Assembly (NCBI RefSeq): GCF_001990265.1
Contig: NZ_LYVN01000034.1
Location: 1 to 32,338 of the forward strand
Reading direction: 5' to 3'
DNA length: 32,338 bases
Source of the DNA: Sphingopyxis sp. KK2
Lineage (GTDB): Bacteria > Pseudomonadota > Alphaproteobacteria > Sphingomonadales > Sphingomonadaceae
Position 1 is the first letter of the stretch. Each line of letters starts with the position of its first letter. Below the pieces are notes generated by a model. That model saw nothing but the letters and a program-made list of their open reading frames with translations. It searched no databases and was not told the origin of the DNA. Both the position numbers and the translations under genes were made by a program. Of the stretch, positions 1 through 8,792 are shown piece by piece.

Positions 1-2
1 GG

Positions 3-695
3 GGCGGCTGCCCCGGCGGACTGATCCTTGCAGAGGCCGGCGCGATCCGCCTGTCGCTCCAGCTGCTGCCGTTCGAGGCGGCGGGGACGGCGCCGACGAC
101 GACGCTCTTCGTCCCCGGCCGCGCCGCGATCCGCGTCCTCGCCGCGGGCGGTGCGCGGCTCGTCCTCCACCATGTCGCGCTCTCGATTGCCGAAGAAGCC
201 GGCGCCTTCACCGCCGCCGGCGCCGCGCGCTGTGCCAGCGACCCGCCGCGCCCGCTCGCCCTCGGCGAGCTGCTCGACCTCGATACCGCGCGGACCAGCT
301 TCACCATCGCCGGCGCGTGCCGCGACGTGCTGCTCCTCGAACTCGCGGTGCAGCCGCCTTCGCCGCTGCCGATGCGCGCCTATGACCTTGCGAGCGGCCG
401 CCTCGCCCATGTCGCGGCGTCGCGCCGCGACAGCAGCTTTCGCCAGATGGCGCTCGCCTTGCTCCGCGAAATGCAGCGCCGTGATGCCGCGCCGCTCTTC
501 GTCGAGGCGACCCATGGACAGGATTTTGCTGCGCGCTGGAGTGCGATGCGCGACCTCGCCGCGCTCGACCCCGCCGCCGCGCACCCGCGCCTCGCCGCGA
601 TGGCGGCGCACGACCCGCACCCCGAGGTCCGCGCCGCCGCCGCCGCGACGCTCGCGCTCTACGCCGCCCCGAAAGCCGAGCCATGCCCCGCCTGA
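3..695 (+). CDS. HEAT-repeat protein of unknown function, 5'-truncated by the window edge
   Basis: The frame is open from base 3, so the true start lies outside the window; about 230 residues are visible. The N-terminal half is rich in short hydrophobic strands and looks like a beta-sandwich or cupin-type fold, but no metal-binding motif is visible in it. The last 60-70 residues are Ala-rich helices with the pattern of HEAT repeats (for example HPRLAAMAAHDPHPEVRAA). The stop TGA overlaps the start of the next gene by 13 bases, so the two are probably translationally coupled. The next protein also ends in HEAT-like helices, which suggests the pair works together or arose by duplication. I do not recognise the family and cannot assign a function. 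The coding call is supported by the frame staying open to the edge and by the overlap with a convincing downstream gene. Confidence 0.75.
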   Translation, partial: GGCPGGLILAEAGAIRLSLQLLPFEAAGTAPTTTLFVPGRAAIRVLAAGGARLVLHHVALSIAEEAGAFTAAGAARCASDPPRPLALGELLDLDTARTSFTIAGACRDVLLLELAVQPPSPLPMRAYDLASGRLAHVAASRRDSSFRQMALALLREMQRRDAAPLFVEATHGQDFAARWSAMRDLAALDPAAAHPRLAAMAAHDPHPEVRAAAAATLALYAAPKAEPCPA

Positions 696-1567
696 TCGAC
701 CCGCCCGCCGGCCCCGAACTCGACCTCGCAGAGGTCACCGCGCGCCTCGACGAGACCGGCGTCGATCTGTCCGACGAAGCCAGCCTCGCCTGCGCCGCGC
801 CGCTCCTCGCCGGACTCGCGCGCAACCGCGACTTTCTCGCCGACCGCGTGATCGCCGCGCTCAAGGCCAGCTTCGCCGACCAGCTCGCGCTCAGCCGCTA
901 TTCGGCGCAGGTGTTCCTGCTCCACCGCAGCCCGCGCGGCCATTTCCTCCGCGCCAACCTTTGGCCCGCCGCAAGCGACGCGTCCTATGTCGCCAGCGGC
1001 CCTGCCGCCTTCGCCTACGGCCTGCCGCACGACCATAATTTCAGCTTCCTGACGACGGGCTATTGGGGTCCCGGCTATGTCAGCGACTATTATGATTATG
1101 ACGCGGACAGCGTCGACGGCCGTCTCGGCGAGCCGCTGAACCTCAAATTCGTCGAGCGCAGCCAACTCGGCCCCGGCCAGATGATGCTCTACCGCGCCCA
1201 CCGCGACATCCACAGCCAGCTTCCGCCGACACGCCTCTCGGTCAGCCTCAACATAATGGAGGAAGGCGACCATATCCCCTGGCGCGACCAATATATCGTC
1301 GACCTGAAGCACGGCACCATCGCCCGCCGCCCGACGATCACCCAGGCCGAAATGCTGCTCCGCTGCGCCGTCCACCTCACCGACAATGGCAAGGACATCG
1401 CCGAGCATTTCGCCAGGGCGCACCCGGTACCCCGCGTCCGCGCCAACGCGTTCGCCGCGCTCGCGGCGGTCGAAGAGGGCACGGGCAGGGCGGCGGTGCT
1501 GGAACGGGGCCTCGGGGATCGCGACGCGCGGGTGCGGGACGATTGTGCGCGGTGGTTGACGCCATGA
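683..1567 (+). CDS. Cupin-like protein with C-terminal HEAT-like repeats, function unknown
   Basis: This is a 294-residue protein. Residues 1-75 look helical. Residues 76-215 are beta-rich and contain a cupin-like His cluster: PHDHNFSF (H116, H118), then E158, then GPGQMMLYRAHRDIHSQ (H173, H177). The order HxH...E...H is that of metal-binding cupins such as cysteine-dioxygenase-type enzymes. A striking aromatic segment lies between them (YWGPGYVSDYYDYD, 127-140). Residues 245-292 form two short HEAT-like helical repeats. The ATG at 683 lies inside the end of the preceding gene, which implies coupling. No signal peptide or membrane segment is visible, so it is probably cytoplasmic. A metal-dependent oxygenase or other cupin enzyme is an inference from the His pattern only. 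The substrate is unknown and I cannot name a family. Confidence 0.82.
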   Translation: MPRLIDPPAGPELDLAEVTARLDETGVDLSDEASLACAAPLLAGLARNRDFLADRVIAALKASFADQLALSRYSAQVFLLHRSPRGHFLRANLWPAASDASYVASGPAAFAYGLPHDHNFSFLTTGYWGPGYVSDYYDYDADSVDGRLGEPLNLKFVERSQLGPGQMMLYRAHRDIHSQLPPTRLSVSLNIMEEGDHIPWRDQYIVDLKHGTIARRPTITQAEMLLRCAVHLTDNGKDIAEHFARAHPVPRVRANAFAALAAVEEGTGRAAVLERGLGDRDARVRDDCARWLTP

Positions 1568-1743
1568 GCGAAATCGAGCGACTGGAAAAGCTGCTCGCGG
1601 CCTGACCGCCCCGGCGAAAAACCGCTTTCCTAATAAATCCCGCCATGCCAGCCTTCGGGTCATGGCCTTGCCTCGTGTCATGCTCCCCACCCCGTCGCGC
1701 CGGCCGGCTCCGTGGAGGGGGCGAAACAAGAGGGGTATGTGGC

Positions 1744-1771
1744 GTGACCTTTGTGACCTTCCGCATAAAAT
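1744..1771 (+). promoter_or_regulatory. Candidate lepA promoter overlapping a tandem octamer
   Basis: GTGACC (1744-1749) and TAAAAT (1766-1771) are separated by 16 bases and resemble sigma-70 -35 and -10 boxes (4/6 and 5/6 matches). The start codon of lepA lies about 65 bases downstream. The -35 region overlaps two direct copies of GTGACCTT (1744-1751 and 1753-1760), which could be a binding site. The assignment is by eye only. Confidence 0.35.
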
Positions 1772-1837
1772 CGGCGGCCGCGTGCCGCGCGCGCACTCCC
1801 TGCTGACAGCGCGGCAAACCCCTGCTAACGGGCCGCG

Positions 1838-3661
<1,824 letters not shown>

Positions 3662-3728
3662 CGACCCTGGCGGGGCGATTGCCAGCGAGGGGCCGCGTCC
3701 CTAATCATCGGGTACGGGAGGCTCGACG

Positions 3729-4349
3729 ATGGCTATTTCCTCGAATTCGCTGAGCGACATTGCGGTGCACAGCCGGCTGAACGACGGGACCGCGGTGTGC
3801 CTGCGCGCGATCACCCCCGACGATGCGCCGCTGTTGCGCGCGGGGATCGCGGCGCTGTCGGCCGAATCGCGCTATTTGCGCTTCTTTTCGCCCGCGGCGG
3901 TGCTGCCCGACCGGGTGATCGCGCGGCTGGCCGCGGTCGATGGGCACGACCATATCGGCTGGGGCGCGCTGTGCACCGAATGCGAAGGCGAGCCGGCGAT
4001 CGGCGCGGTGCATGCGGTACGGGGCGAGCACGACGGGCCGGTGGGCGAATATTCGGTCGCGGTGCTCGACGCCTTCCAGGGGCAGGGGCTGGGGCGGATG
4101 CTCACCGCCGCGCTGCTGATCGACTGCGCGGCCGAGGGGCTGGGGACATTGGACCTGCATATCCTGTCGGAGAATGGCGCGGCGCGGCATCTGGTCAAAT
4201 CGCTCGGCGCACGCTGGCAGGGCGAGAGCGCGGGGGTCGCCGATTATCGGCTCGACGTTGCCGAGGCGCTGGCGATGCTGCGGACCGATACGAGCGTTGC
4301 GGGGGTGCAGGATGTCTTTGCGCAGCTGGCGGGCGAGGGAGGGCGATGA
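3729..4349 (+). CDS. GNAT family N-acetyltransferase
   Basis: The protein has 206 residues. The central GNAT motif A is clear: a VAVLDAF strand followed by the acetyl-CoA pyrophosphate loop QGQGLGRML (117-125). The stretch ESRYLRFFSP (46-55) resembles acetyltransferase domains of the protein-lysine acetyltransferase (Pat-like) group, but the large CoA-ligase-like domain of Pat is absent. The gene has a purine-rich GGGAGG site about 9 bases before its ATG. Its stop overlaps the next start in an ATGATG arrangement, so it heads a coupled three-gene unit with an alpha/beta hydrolase and kynureninase. The substrate is unknown. It could act on a small amine or on a protein lysine, and the neighbourhood hints at a link to tryptophan catabolism without proving it. 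Confidence 0.9.
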   Translation: MAISSNSLSDIAVHSRLNDGTAVCLRAITPDDAPLLRAGIAALSAESRYLRFFSPAAVLPDRVIARLAAVDGHDHIGWGALCTECEGEPAIGAVHAVRGEHDGPVGEYSVAVLDAFQGQGLGRMLTAALLIDCAAEGLGTLDLHILSENGAARHLVKSLGARWQGESAGVADYRLDVAEALAMLRTDTSVAGVQDVFAQLAGEGGR

Positions 4350-5269
4350 TGCGGGCGGCGATGACGGCGATGCTGGCGGCGGCGCTGCTCGGCTGTTCGG
4401 CGCCGGCGGCGACACAGGAGGGTGCGGTGCAGGCAAAGCCGATCATGGGATGGGGCGATCTGCTAGGGCGCGCGCAGCCGAAGCCCGATGCGACCCTGTC
4501 CTATGGCAAGGACGCGTTGCAGGTAATCGATGTCTGGGTGCCGAAGGGCCAGAGGGAGGACGGGCGACCGTTTCCGGCGGTGATCATGATCCATGGCGGC
4601 TGCTGGCAGACCGCGGTCGCCGAGCGCGACATCATGAACTGGATCGCGGACGATTTGCGGAGCCACGGGGTGGGCGTGTGGAACATCGAATATCGCGGGG
4701 TCGATCGCGGCGGCGGCTATCCGGGGACCTATCAGGATGTCGGTGCGGCGGCGGACCTGTTCGCGCGCGACGGGGCGAAATATGGGCTGTGGACCGACGC
4801 ACCGCGGATCGCGATCGGGCACAGTGCGGGCGGTCATCTGGCGCTGTGGCTGGCGCGGCGGCCGGGGCTGGCGGCGGACGACGCGCTGCGTGGGATCGAT
4901 CCGCTGACGATCGACCTCGCGATCAGCCAGGGCGGGCTGCCCGATTTGCGTGCGGGCGCGGCGAGTAGCGGCCATGCCTGCGGGGCCGAGGCGCCCGCGG
5001 CGATGGCGGGCGGGGACTATGCGCGGACCTCGCCGCCCGAAATGCCGCTGGGCGCGGCGCGCGAGATACAGTTCAACAATGACCGCGACCGGGTAACGCC
5101 GCCCGCGACCGGCGAGGCCTATCGCGCCGCGATGGCAAAGCGCGGGCGGACGGTGACGCTGGAGGTGACCCCGGACGAGGGGCATGTCGAGCTGATCGCG
5201 CCCGACAGTGCGAGTTGGGCGAAGCAGCGTGCGGCGATCCTGCAGGCGTTCGGGATGGCGGCGAAGTGA
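4346..5269 (+). CDS. Alpha/beta hydrolase with lipoprotein-type signal, resembling kynurenine formamidase
   Basis: The 307-residue protein has the alpha/beta-hydrolase core: oxyanion motif HGG (83-85), nucleophile elbow GHSAGGH with S160, acidic candidates near D247/D249, and catalytic H280 (DEGH). This HGG/GxSxG type includes esterases and arylformamidases, which hydrolyse N-formylkynurenine to kynurenine. The next gene, overlapping by 4 bases, encodes kynureninase, the following step, so a formamidase role is the best guess. The oddity is the N-terminus: MMRAAMTAMLAAALLGC has a basic start, a hydrophobic run and a lipobox (LLGC, Cys17), predicting an exported lipoprotein, whereas the kynurenine pathway is cytosolic. 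Starting at Met34 (base 4445) would remove the signal, but the ATGATG overlap with the upstream gene favours 4346. Confidence 0.85.
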   Translation: MMRAAMTAMLAAALLGCSAPAATQEGAVQAKPIMGWGDLLGRAQPKPDATLSYGKDALQVIDVWVPKGQREDGRPFPAVIMIHGGCWQTAVAERDIMNWIADDLRSHGVGVWNIEYRGVDRGGGYPGTYQDVGAAADLFARDGAKYGLWTDAPRIAIGHSAGGHLALWLARRPGLAADDALRGIDPLTIDLAISQGGLPDLRAGAASSGHACGAEAPAAMAGGDYARTSPPEMPLGAAREIQFNNDRDRVTPPATGEAYRAAMAKRGRTVTLEVTPDEGHVELIAPDSASWAKQRAAILQAFGMAAK

Positions 5270-6510
5270 CGACGCGGGCGGAGGCGTGTGCGATGGACGC
5301 GGCCGATCCGCTGGCGCCGCTGCGCGACCATTTCGTGCGGCCCCCCGGCCCCTATTCTGGCGGGCTGATCTACCTCGACGGCAATTCGCTCGGCATGCTG
5401 CCGCACGCCAGCGCCGCGGCGAGCGCCGATCTGGTGACGCGGCAGTGGGGCGAACGGCTGATCCGCAGCTGGAACGAGGGCTGGATCGACGCTCCCGAAA
5501 GGATCGGCGGGCTGATCGCGCCGCTCGTCGGGGCGGCCCCCGACGAGGTGATCGTCTGCGATTCGACCAGCGTGAACCTGTTCAAGGCGATCGTCGCGGG
5601 GCTGCGTGAGGCCGGACGCCGCGATCCCCGGCGGCGCGTGGTGCTCAGCGAGGCGGGCAATTTCCACACCGACCTGCACATCGCGGCCGGGGCGGTCGGA
5701 TGCGTCCCGGGGGCCGAACTGCGCGTCGTGGCGCGCGACGAGCTGGCGGCGGCGCTGGCGGACGATGTCGCGATCCTGTTGCTGACACATGTCCATTACA
5801 AGTCGGGCGAACGCTTCGCGATGGCCGAATGGACCGCGCGGGCGCAGGCCGCGGGCGCGCTGATGCTGTGGGATCTGAGCCACAGCGCCGGGGCGGTCGC
5901 GGTCGATCTCGATGGTGCGGGCGCCGATCTCGCGGTCGGCTGCGGCTATAAATATCTGAACGGCGGCCCCGGCGCGCCGGCGTTCCTCTTCGTCGCTAGG
6001 CGCTGGCAGGCGGTGCTCGCCAATCCGCTGTCGGGCTGGATGGGCCACGCTGCGCCGTTCGCTTTCACCGACGATTATGCGCCCGCAGCGGGCATGAAGC
6101 GCTGGCTGACGGGCACGCCGCCGTTGCTGGCGATGCAGGCGCTCGAAAGCGGGCTCGCGCTGTGGCGCGATGTCGATATGGCAGCGGTCGAGGCCAAGTC
6201 GGCCGCGCTGTTCGACATCCTGTTCGCTGCCGGGGAGCGGGCGGGGCTGGAGTGCGTTACCCCGCGCGATCCGGCGGCGCGGGGCAGCCATATCGGCTTC
6301 CGCCATCCGCAGGCCTATGCGCTCATCCAGGCGCTGATCGCGCGCGGCATCGTCGGCGACTTCCGCGCGCCCGACGTGGCGCGTTTCGGGCTGACACCGC
6401 TGACGCTGAGCCATGAGGAGCTGTGGCTGGCCGGCGAAGCGCTGGTCGAAGTGATCGCGGCGCGCGAATGGGACCGGCCCGCGTTCCGCGAACGCGCGGC
6501 GGTGACCTGA
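5266..6510 (+). CDS. kynU: Kynureninase
   Basis: From the GTG at 5266 the protein has 414 residues, usual for kynureninase. This PLP enzyme cleaves kynurenine to anthranilate and alanine (or 3-hydroxykynurenine to 3-hydroxyanthranilate). Family hallmarks are YLDGNSLGMLP near the N-terminus, the WDLSHSAGA segment that contacts PLP, and the Schiff-base lysine in GCGYKYLNGGPGAPAF (about K229). The GTG start overlaps the hydrolase stop (GTGA), which fits coupling; ATG 5293 is an alternative. With the upstream formamidase-like hydrolase it covers two consecutive tryptophan-catabolism steps. Tryptophan 2,3-dioxygenase is not in the window. The end is convergent with the XRE gene. Confidence 0.95.
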   Translation: MTTRAEACAMDAADPLAPLRDHFVRPPGPYSGGLIYLDGNSLGMLPHASAAASADLVTRQWGERLIRSWNEGWIDAPERIGGLIAPLVGAAPDEVIVCDSTSVNLFKAIVAGLREAGRRDPRRRVVLSEAGNFHTDLHIAAGAVGCVPGAELRVVARDELAAALADDVAILLLTHVHYKSGERFAMAEWTARAQAAGALMLWDLSHSAGAVAVDLDGAGADLAVGCGYKYLNGGPGAPAFLFVARRWQAVLANPLSGWMGHAAPFAFTDDYAPAAGMKRWLTGTPPLLAMQALESGLALWRDVDMAAVEAKSAALFDILFAAGERAGLECVTPRDPAARGSHIGFRHPQAYALIQALIARGIVGDFRAPDVARFGLTPLTLSHEELWLAGEALVEVIAAREWDRPAFRERAAVT

Positions 6511-6555
6511 GGCGCTGGTCGAGCGCGCAGTTCGCACCGGCAACCGCGCGTTCGG

Positions 6556-6780
6556 TCAGGAAGGCGTGCTTTCGTCCCACTGGAACACGGCTTCGAGCGG
6601 CTTGCCGAAGCAGCGCGCGATGCGGAAGGCGACTTCGAGCGAGGGTGAATATTTGCCCTGTTCGATCGCCGCGATCGTCTGACGGGTCACCCCGACGCGG
6701 TCGCCGAGCTCGCCCTGCGTCATCTCGCCTGCGAGGAAACGCAGGGTGCGGATGTCATTGGTGAAGGGCAGACTAGCCAT
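6556..6780 (-). CDS. Small XRE-family transcriptional regulator
   Basis: The 74-residue protein is essentially one helix-turn-helix domain: MTQGELGDRVGVTRQTIAAI (about 20-39) followed by EQGKYSPSLEVAFRIARCFG, the typical Cro/CI/XRE consensus, and a short tail with FQWDE. There is no sensory or oligomerisation domain. Its ATG overlaps the stop of the upstream membrane-protein gene by 8 bases, so it is the last gene of a three-gene operon transcribed leftward. Small regulators of this type often sit next to multi-pass membrane proteins of the DUF2178 kind. A perfect inverted repeat at the operon promoter (7711-7727) is a plausible binding site, implying autoregulation. What it senses is unknown. 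Confidence 0.93.
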   Translation of the reverse strand: MASLPFTNDIRTLRFLAGEMTQGELGDRVGVTRQTIAAIEQGKYSPSLEVAFRIARCFGKPLEAVFQWDESTPS

Positions 6781-7198
6781 GCCAGCCCCTCCGATAGCTC
6801 ATCAGCACGACGACGCTGTTGACGAGTTCGGCGAGGACGATGGCGAACAGGCCCATGTTTGCCAGCGGCACGCCGCTCTCGACGAAGGGCATGTACACGC
6901 CGACGACCATCATCCCGACCAGCAGCACATAATAGGCGATCGTCGCGCCGCGCCGGCGGATCGCGCGGTCGCGCTCATCGGCGCGAACACGTTCGGACTT
7001 CGGCGCCTGTGCCGACAGGATGATCGTGCCGATGATGACGGTGACAGCGTGCGCAATGGCGATCGAGCCGAAGAGCCACAGCATCGGGAACACCTCGCGC
7101 CCGGCAGGATGGCCGGAAAGGAGAAGCCCGAAATAGAGGGTATAGGCGGCGGCCATCGCGATGACGTTCAGCCAGGCGGATTTTTCGCGGAAGTTCAT
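6773..7198 (-). CDS. Small four-helix membrane protein, DUF2178-like (paralogue A)
   Basis: From the ATG at 7198 the protein has 141 residues and about four membrane helices (near 9-29, 38-60, 81-101 and 111-132). Between helices 2 and 3 is a charged cytoplasmic loop with the motif RADERDRAIRRRG; a DERD motif of this kind is typical of DUF2178-like proteins. The start at 7198 (MNFREKSAW) is chosen because GGAGACC lies about 6 bases upstream and because it aligns with the neighbouring paralogue (MAFREKIHW). An upstream ATG at 7261, one base after the previous stop, would add 21 residues. It is followed by the XRE gene with an 8-base overlap. The molecular function of the family is not known to me. 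Confidence 0.85.
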   Translation of the reverse strand: MNFREKSAWLNVIAMAAAYTLYFGLLLSGHPAGREVFPMLWLFGSIAIAHAVTVIIGTIILSAQAPKSERVRADERDRAIRRRGATIAYYVLLVGMMVVGVYMPFVESGVPLANMGLFAIVLAELVNSVVVLMSYRRGWHG

Positions 7199-7262
7199 CG
7201 ACAGGTCTCCGGTGTCGGCGCCGGCAAGTTGCCGCGCGGATTCGAGGATCGCGGGGGACATC

Positions 7263-7685
7263 TCAATAGCCCCGGCGATAGAGGAACAGCTGGGTCCCGA
7301 TGCGGACCAGTTCGGCGGCGACGAGCGTTGCGAGCATCAGGTTGAGCTGCTGCGCCTGACCGACGCCCCAGAAGATCAGGAGGATATTGGTCCAGATGCC
7401 GACGACGAGCGGGTAATAGGCATAATGGGTGCCGCGCATGTGGAAGCTGCGGTCGCGCTCATCCTCCTTGACGTCGACCTCGGCGCGGTTGCGGATCGCG
7501 AGGAAGGCGGTCGCCACCGTCATCGCGACGATGATCGCGATGGTCACCGGCACCAGCAGCCCGGCCGTCGCCCACACGCCCGCCGGGCTGTCGGCAACCT
7601 GCCAGGGATAGACGAGGAAATACCAGCCGAACGCCAGAATCATCGTCACCAGCGTGACCCAGTGAATTTTCTCGCGGAACGCCAT
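7263..7685 (-). CDS. Small four-helix membrane protein, DUF2178-like (paralogue B)
   Basis: The 140-residue protein is the first gene of the leftward operon. It has about four membrane helices and the same architecture as the next protein: MAFREKIHW start, charged loop KEDERDRSFHMRG with the DERD motif, then a YAYYPLVVGIW helix. The start at 7685 is fixed by GGAGGCG about 7 bases upstream; an ATG at 7700 is in frame but would overlap that ribosome site. The paralogues are diverged (clear at the N-terminus and the DERD loop, weak elsewhere), which points to an old duplication and perhaps a heteromeric complex. A probable promoter with an inverted repeat lies just upstream. Transcription diverges from panB. 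Confidence 0.85.
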   Translation of the reverse strand: MAFREKIHWVTLVTMILAFGWYFLVYPWQVADSPAGVWATAGLLVPVTIAIIVAMTVATAFLAIRNRAEVDVKEDERDRSFHMRGTHYAYYPLVVGIWTNILLIFWGVGQAQQLNLMLATLVAAELVRIGTQLFLYRRGY

Positions 7686-7710
7686 GCGATTCGCCTCCAT
7701 GTCATCAATT

Positions 7711-7727
7711 GCGAACTCTATGTTCGC
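7711..7727. promoter_or_regulatory. Perfect inverted repeat, candidate XRE operator
   Basis: GCGAAC-TCTAT-GTTCGC is a perfect 6-bp-arm inverted repeat with a 5-base centre. It lies 26 bases upstream of the first start codon (7685) of the leftward membrane-protein/XRE operon and overlaps the region expected for the -10 box. Size and placement fit the operator of a small dimeric Cro/CI-like repressor. That the operon's own XRE protein binds it is inference. Confidence 0.55.
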
Positions 7728-7747
7728 TATTTTTAACATTGAGTCAA
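7719..7747 (-). promoter_or_regulatory. Candidate promoter of the membrane-protein/XRE operon
   Basis: On the minus strand TTGACT (7747-7742) is a 5/6 match to the -35 box. Seventeen bases later comes AACATA, a poor -10 box lying inside the inverted repeat 7711-7727. A weak -10 covered by an operator would be consistent with repression, but the assignment is by eye. Confidence 0.35.
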
Positions 7748-7813
7748 GCAGGAATAACATGGACTGGCTTTGCCGCTTTCGCGCTCCGGCTTTTGGAGCT
7801 AAGCCGCCGCCCC

Positions 7814-8677
7814 ATGTCCACACTCCCCAAAACGCTCACCTTCGACACCTCGACCAGCCGCGCGAATCCGACGCCGCAGCCGATGAAACGCCTGACCGTG
7901 CCGCGGATTCGCCAGCGCAAGGGCGGCGAGCCGATCGTCATGCTCACGGCCTATACGGTGCGCCAGGCGCAGCTGCTCGATCCGCATTGCGACATGCTGC
8001 TCGTCGGCGATTCGCTGGCGCAGGTGATCTATGGCCTGCCGCACACCGTCGGGGTGACGATGGAGATGATGGCGCTGCACGGCGCCGCAGTGGTGCGCGG
8101 CAGCTATCATGCCGCGGTGATCGTCGACATGCCCTTCGGCAGCTATGAAGGCAGCCCCGAGCAGGCGTTCGACAATGCCGCGCGGCTGCTCAAGGAAACC
8201 GGCGCGGCGGCGGTGAAGGTCGAGGGTGGCAAGGTGCTCGCGCCGACGATCGAATTTTTGACCCAGCGCGGCATCCCGGTGATGGGCCATGTCGGGCTGA
8301 CCCCGCAGGCGGTCAACATCCTCGGCGGCTATGGTGTGCGCGGCAAGAGCGAGGAAGAGGCGCGCTCGATCGTCGAGGATGCGGTCGCGGTGGCGCAGGC
8401 CGGCGCCTTTTCGATCGTCATCGAAGGCGTACTCGAATCGATCGCGATCGAGATCACGGGTAAGGTCGACTGCCCGACGATCGGCATCGGGGCGTCGGCG
8501 CAGTGCGACGGGCAGGTGCTGGTCACCGACGACATGCTCGGCATGTTCGAACGCGTGCCCAAATTCGTGAAGCGCTATCAGGACATGGCGGGGGTCATCA
8601 ACGGCGCGGTCAAGGACTATGCCGATGAAGTCAGGTCCCGTTCATTCCCCACCGAGGATCAGATCTACCAAGGCTGA
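7814..8677 (+). CDS. panB: 3-methyl-2-oxobutanoate hydroxymethyltransferase
   Basis: The 287-residue protein is PanB, which transfers a hydroxymethyl group from methylene-tetrahydrofolate to alpha-ketoisovalerate to give ketopantoate, the first committed step to pantothenate and CoA. Clear family segments are MLTAYTVRQAQ (43-53), LLVGDSLAQVIYG with metal ligand D66, VIVDMPFGSY with D105, AVKVEGG (E137), GHVGLTPQ and the late TIGIGAS. The start at 7814 gives an extended N-terminus rich in Thr/Ser/Pro; MKRLTVP (Met24) matches where many PanB proteins begin, so a shorter start is possible. panC is not nearby. The gene diverges from the membrane-protein operon and is followed by two hairpins, so it is probably monocistronic. 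Confidence 0.97.
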   Translation: MSTLPKTLTFDTSTSRANPTPQPMKRLTVPRIRQRKGGEPIVMLTAYTVRQAQLLDPHCDMLLVGDSLAQVIYGLPHTVGVTMEMMALHGAAVVRGSYHAAVIVDMPFGSYEGSPEQAFDNAARLLKETGAAAVKVEGGKVLAPTIEFLTQRGIPVMGHVGLTPQAVNILGGYGVRGKSEEEARSIVEDAVAVAQAGAFSIVIEGVLESIAIEITGKVDCPTIGIGASAQCDGQVLVTDDMLGMFERVPKFVKRYQDMAGVINGAVKDYADEVRSRSFPTEDQIYQG

Positions 8678-8678
8678 T

Positions 8679-8725
8679 GCGGCGTGTCGCCGCCTGATCG
8701 AGCCAAGTGAAAAGCTTGGCCTTTT
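8679..8725 (+). terminator. Two hairpins after panB, candidate terminator
   Basis: GCGGCG-TGT-CGCCGC (8679-8693) begins at the panB stop codon (8675-8677 plus 1 base). A second hairpin GCCAAG-TGAAAAG-CTTGGC (8702-8720) is followed by CTTTT. The second one has the form of a short intrinsic terminator with a modest T-run. Confidence 0.45.
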
Positions 8726-8792
8726 GGGGAGCCGTCGCTAAGGAAGCCACCGGCGTGCGCTGTTCGGCGCCGCCCGGCAAATGGAGGAATGC

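Noticed and set aside
1564..1605. A 13-residue frame MSEIERLEKLLAA overlapping the stop of the cupin gene (ATGA)
   Set aside because: The overlap and sensible codons are suggestive of a micro-ORF or the remnant of a longer gene, but there is no independent support at this length.
7709..7813. An N-terminal extension of PanB from 7709
   Set aside because: The added residues match no PanB sequence and the region holds the divergent promoter and inverted repeat.
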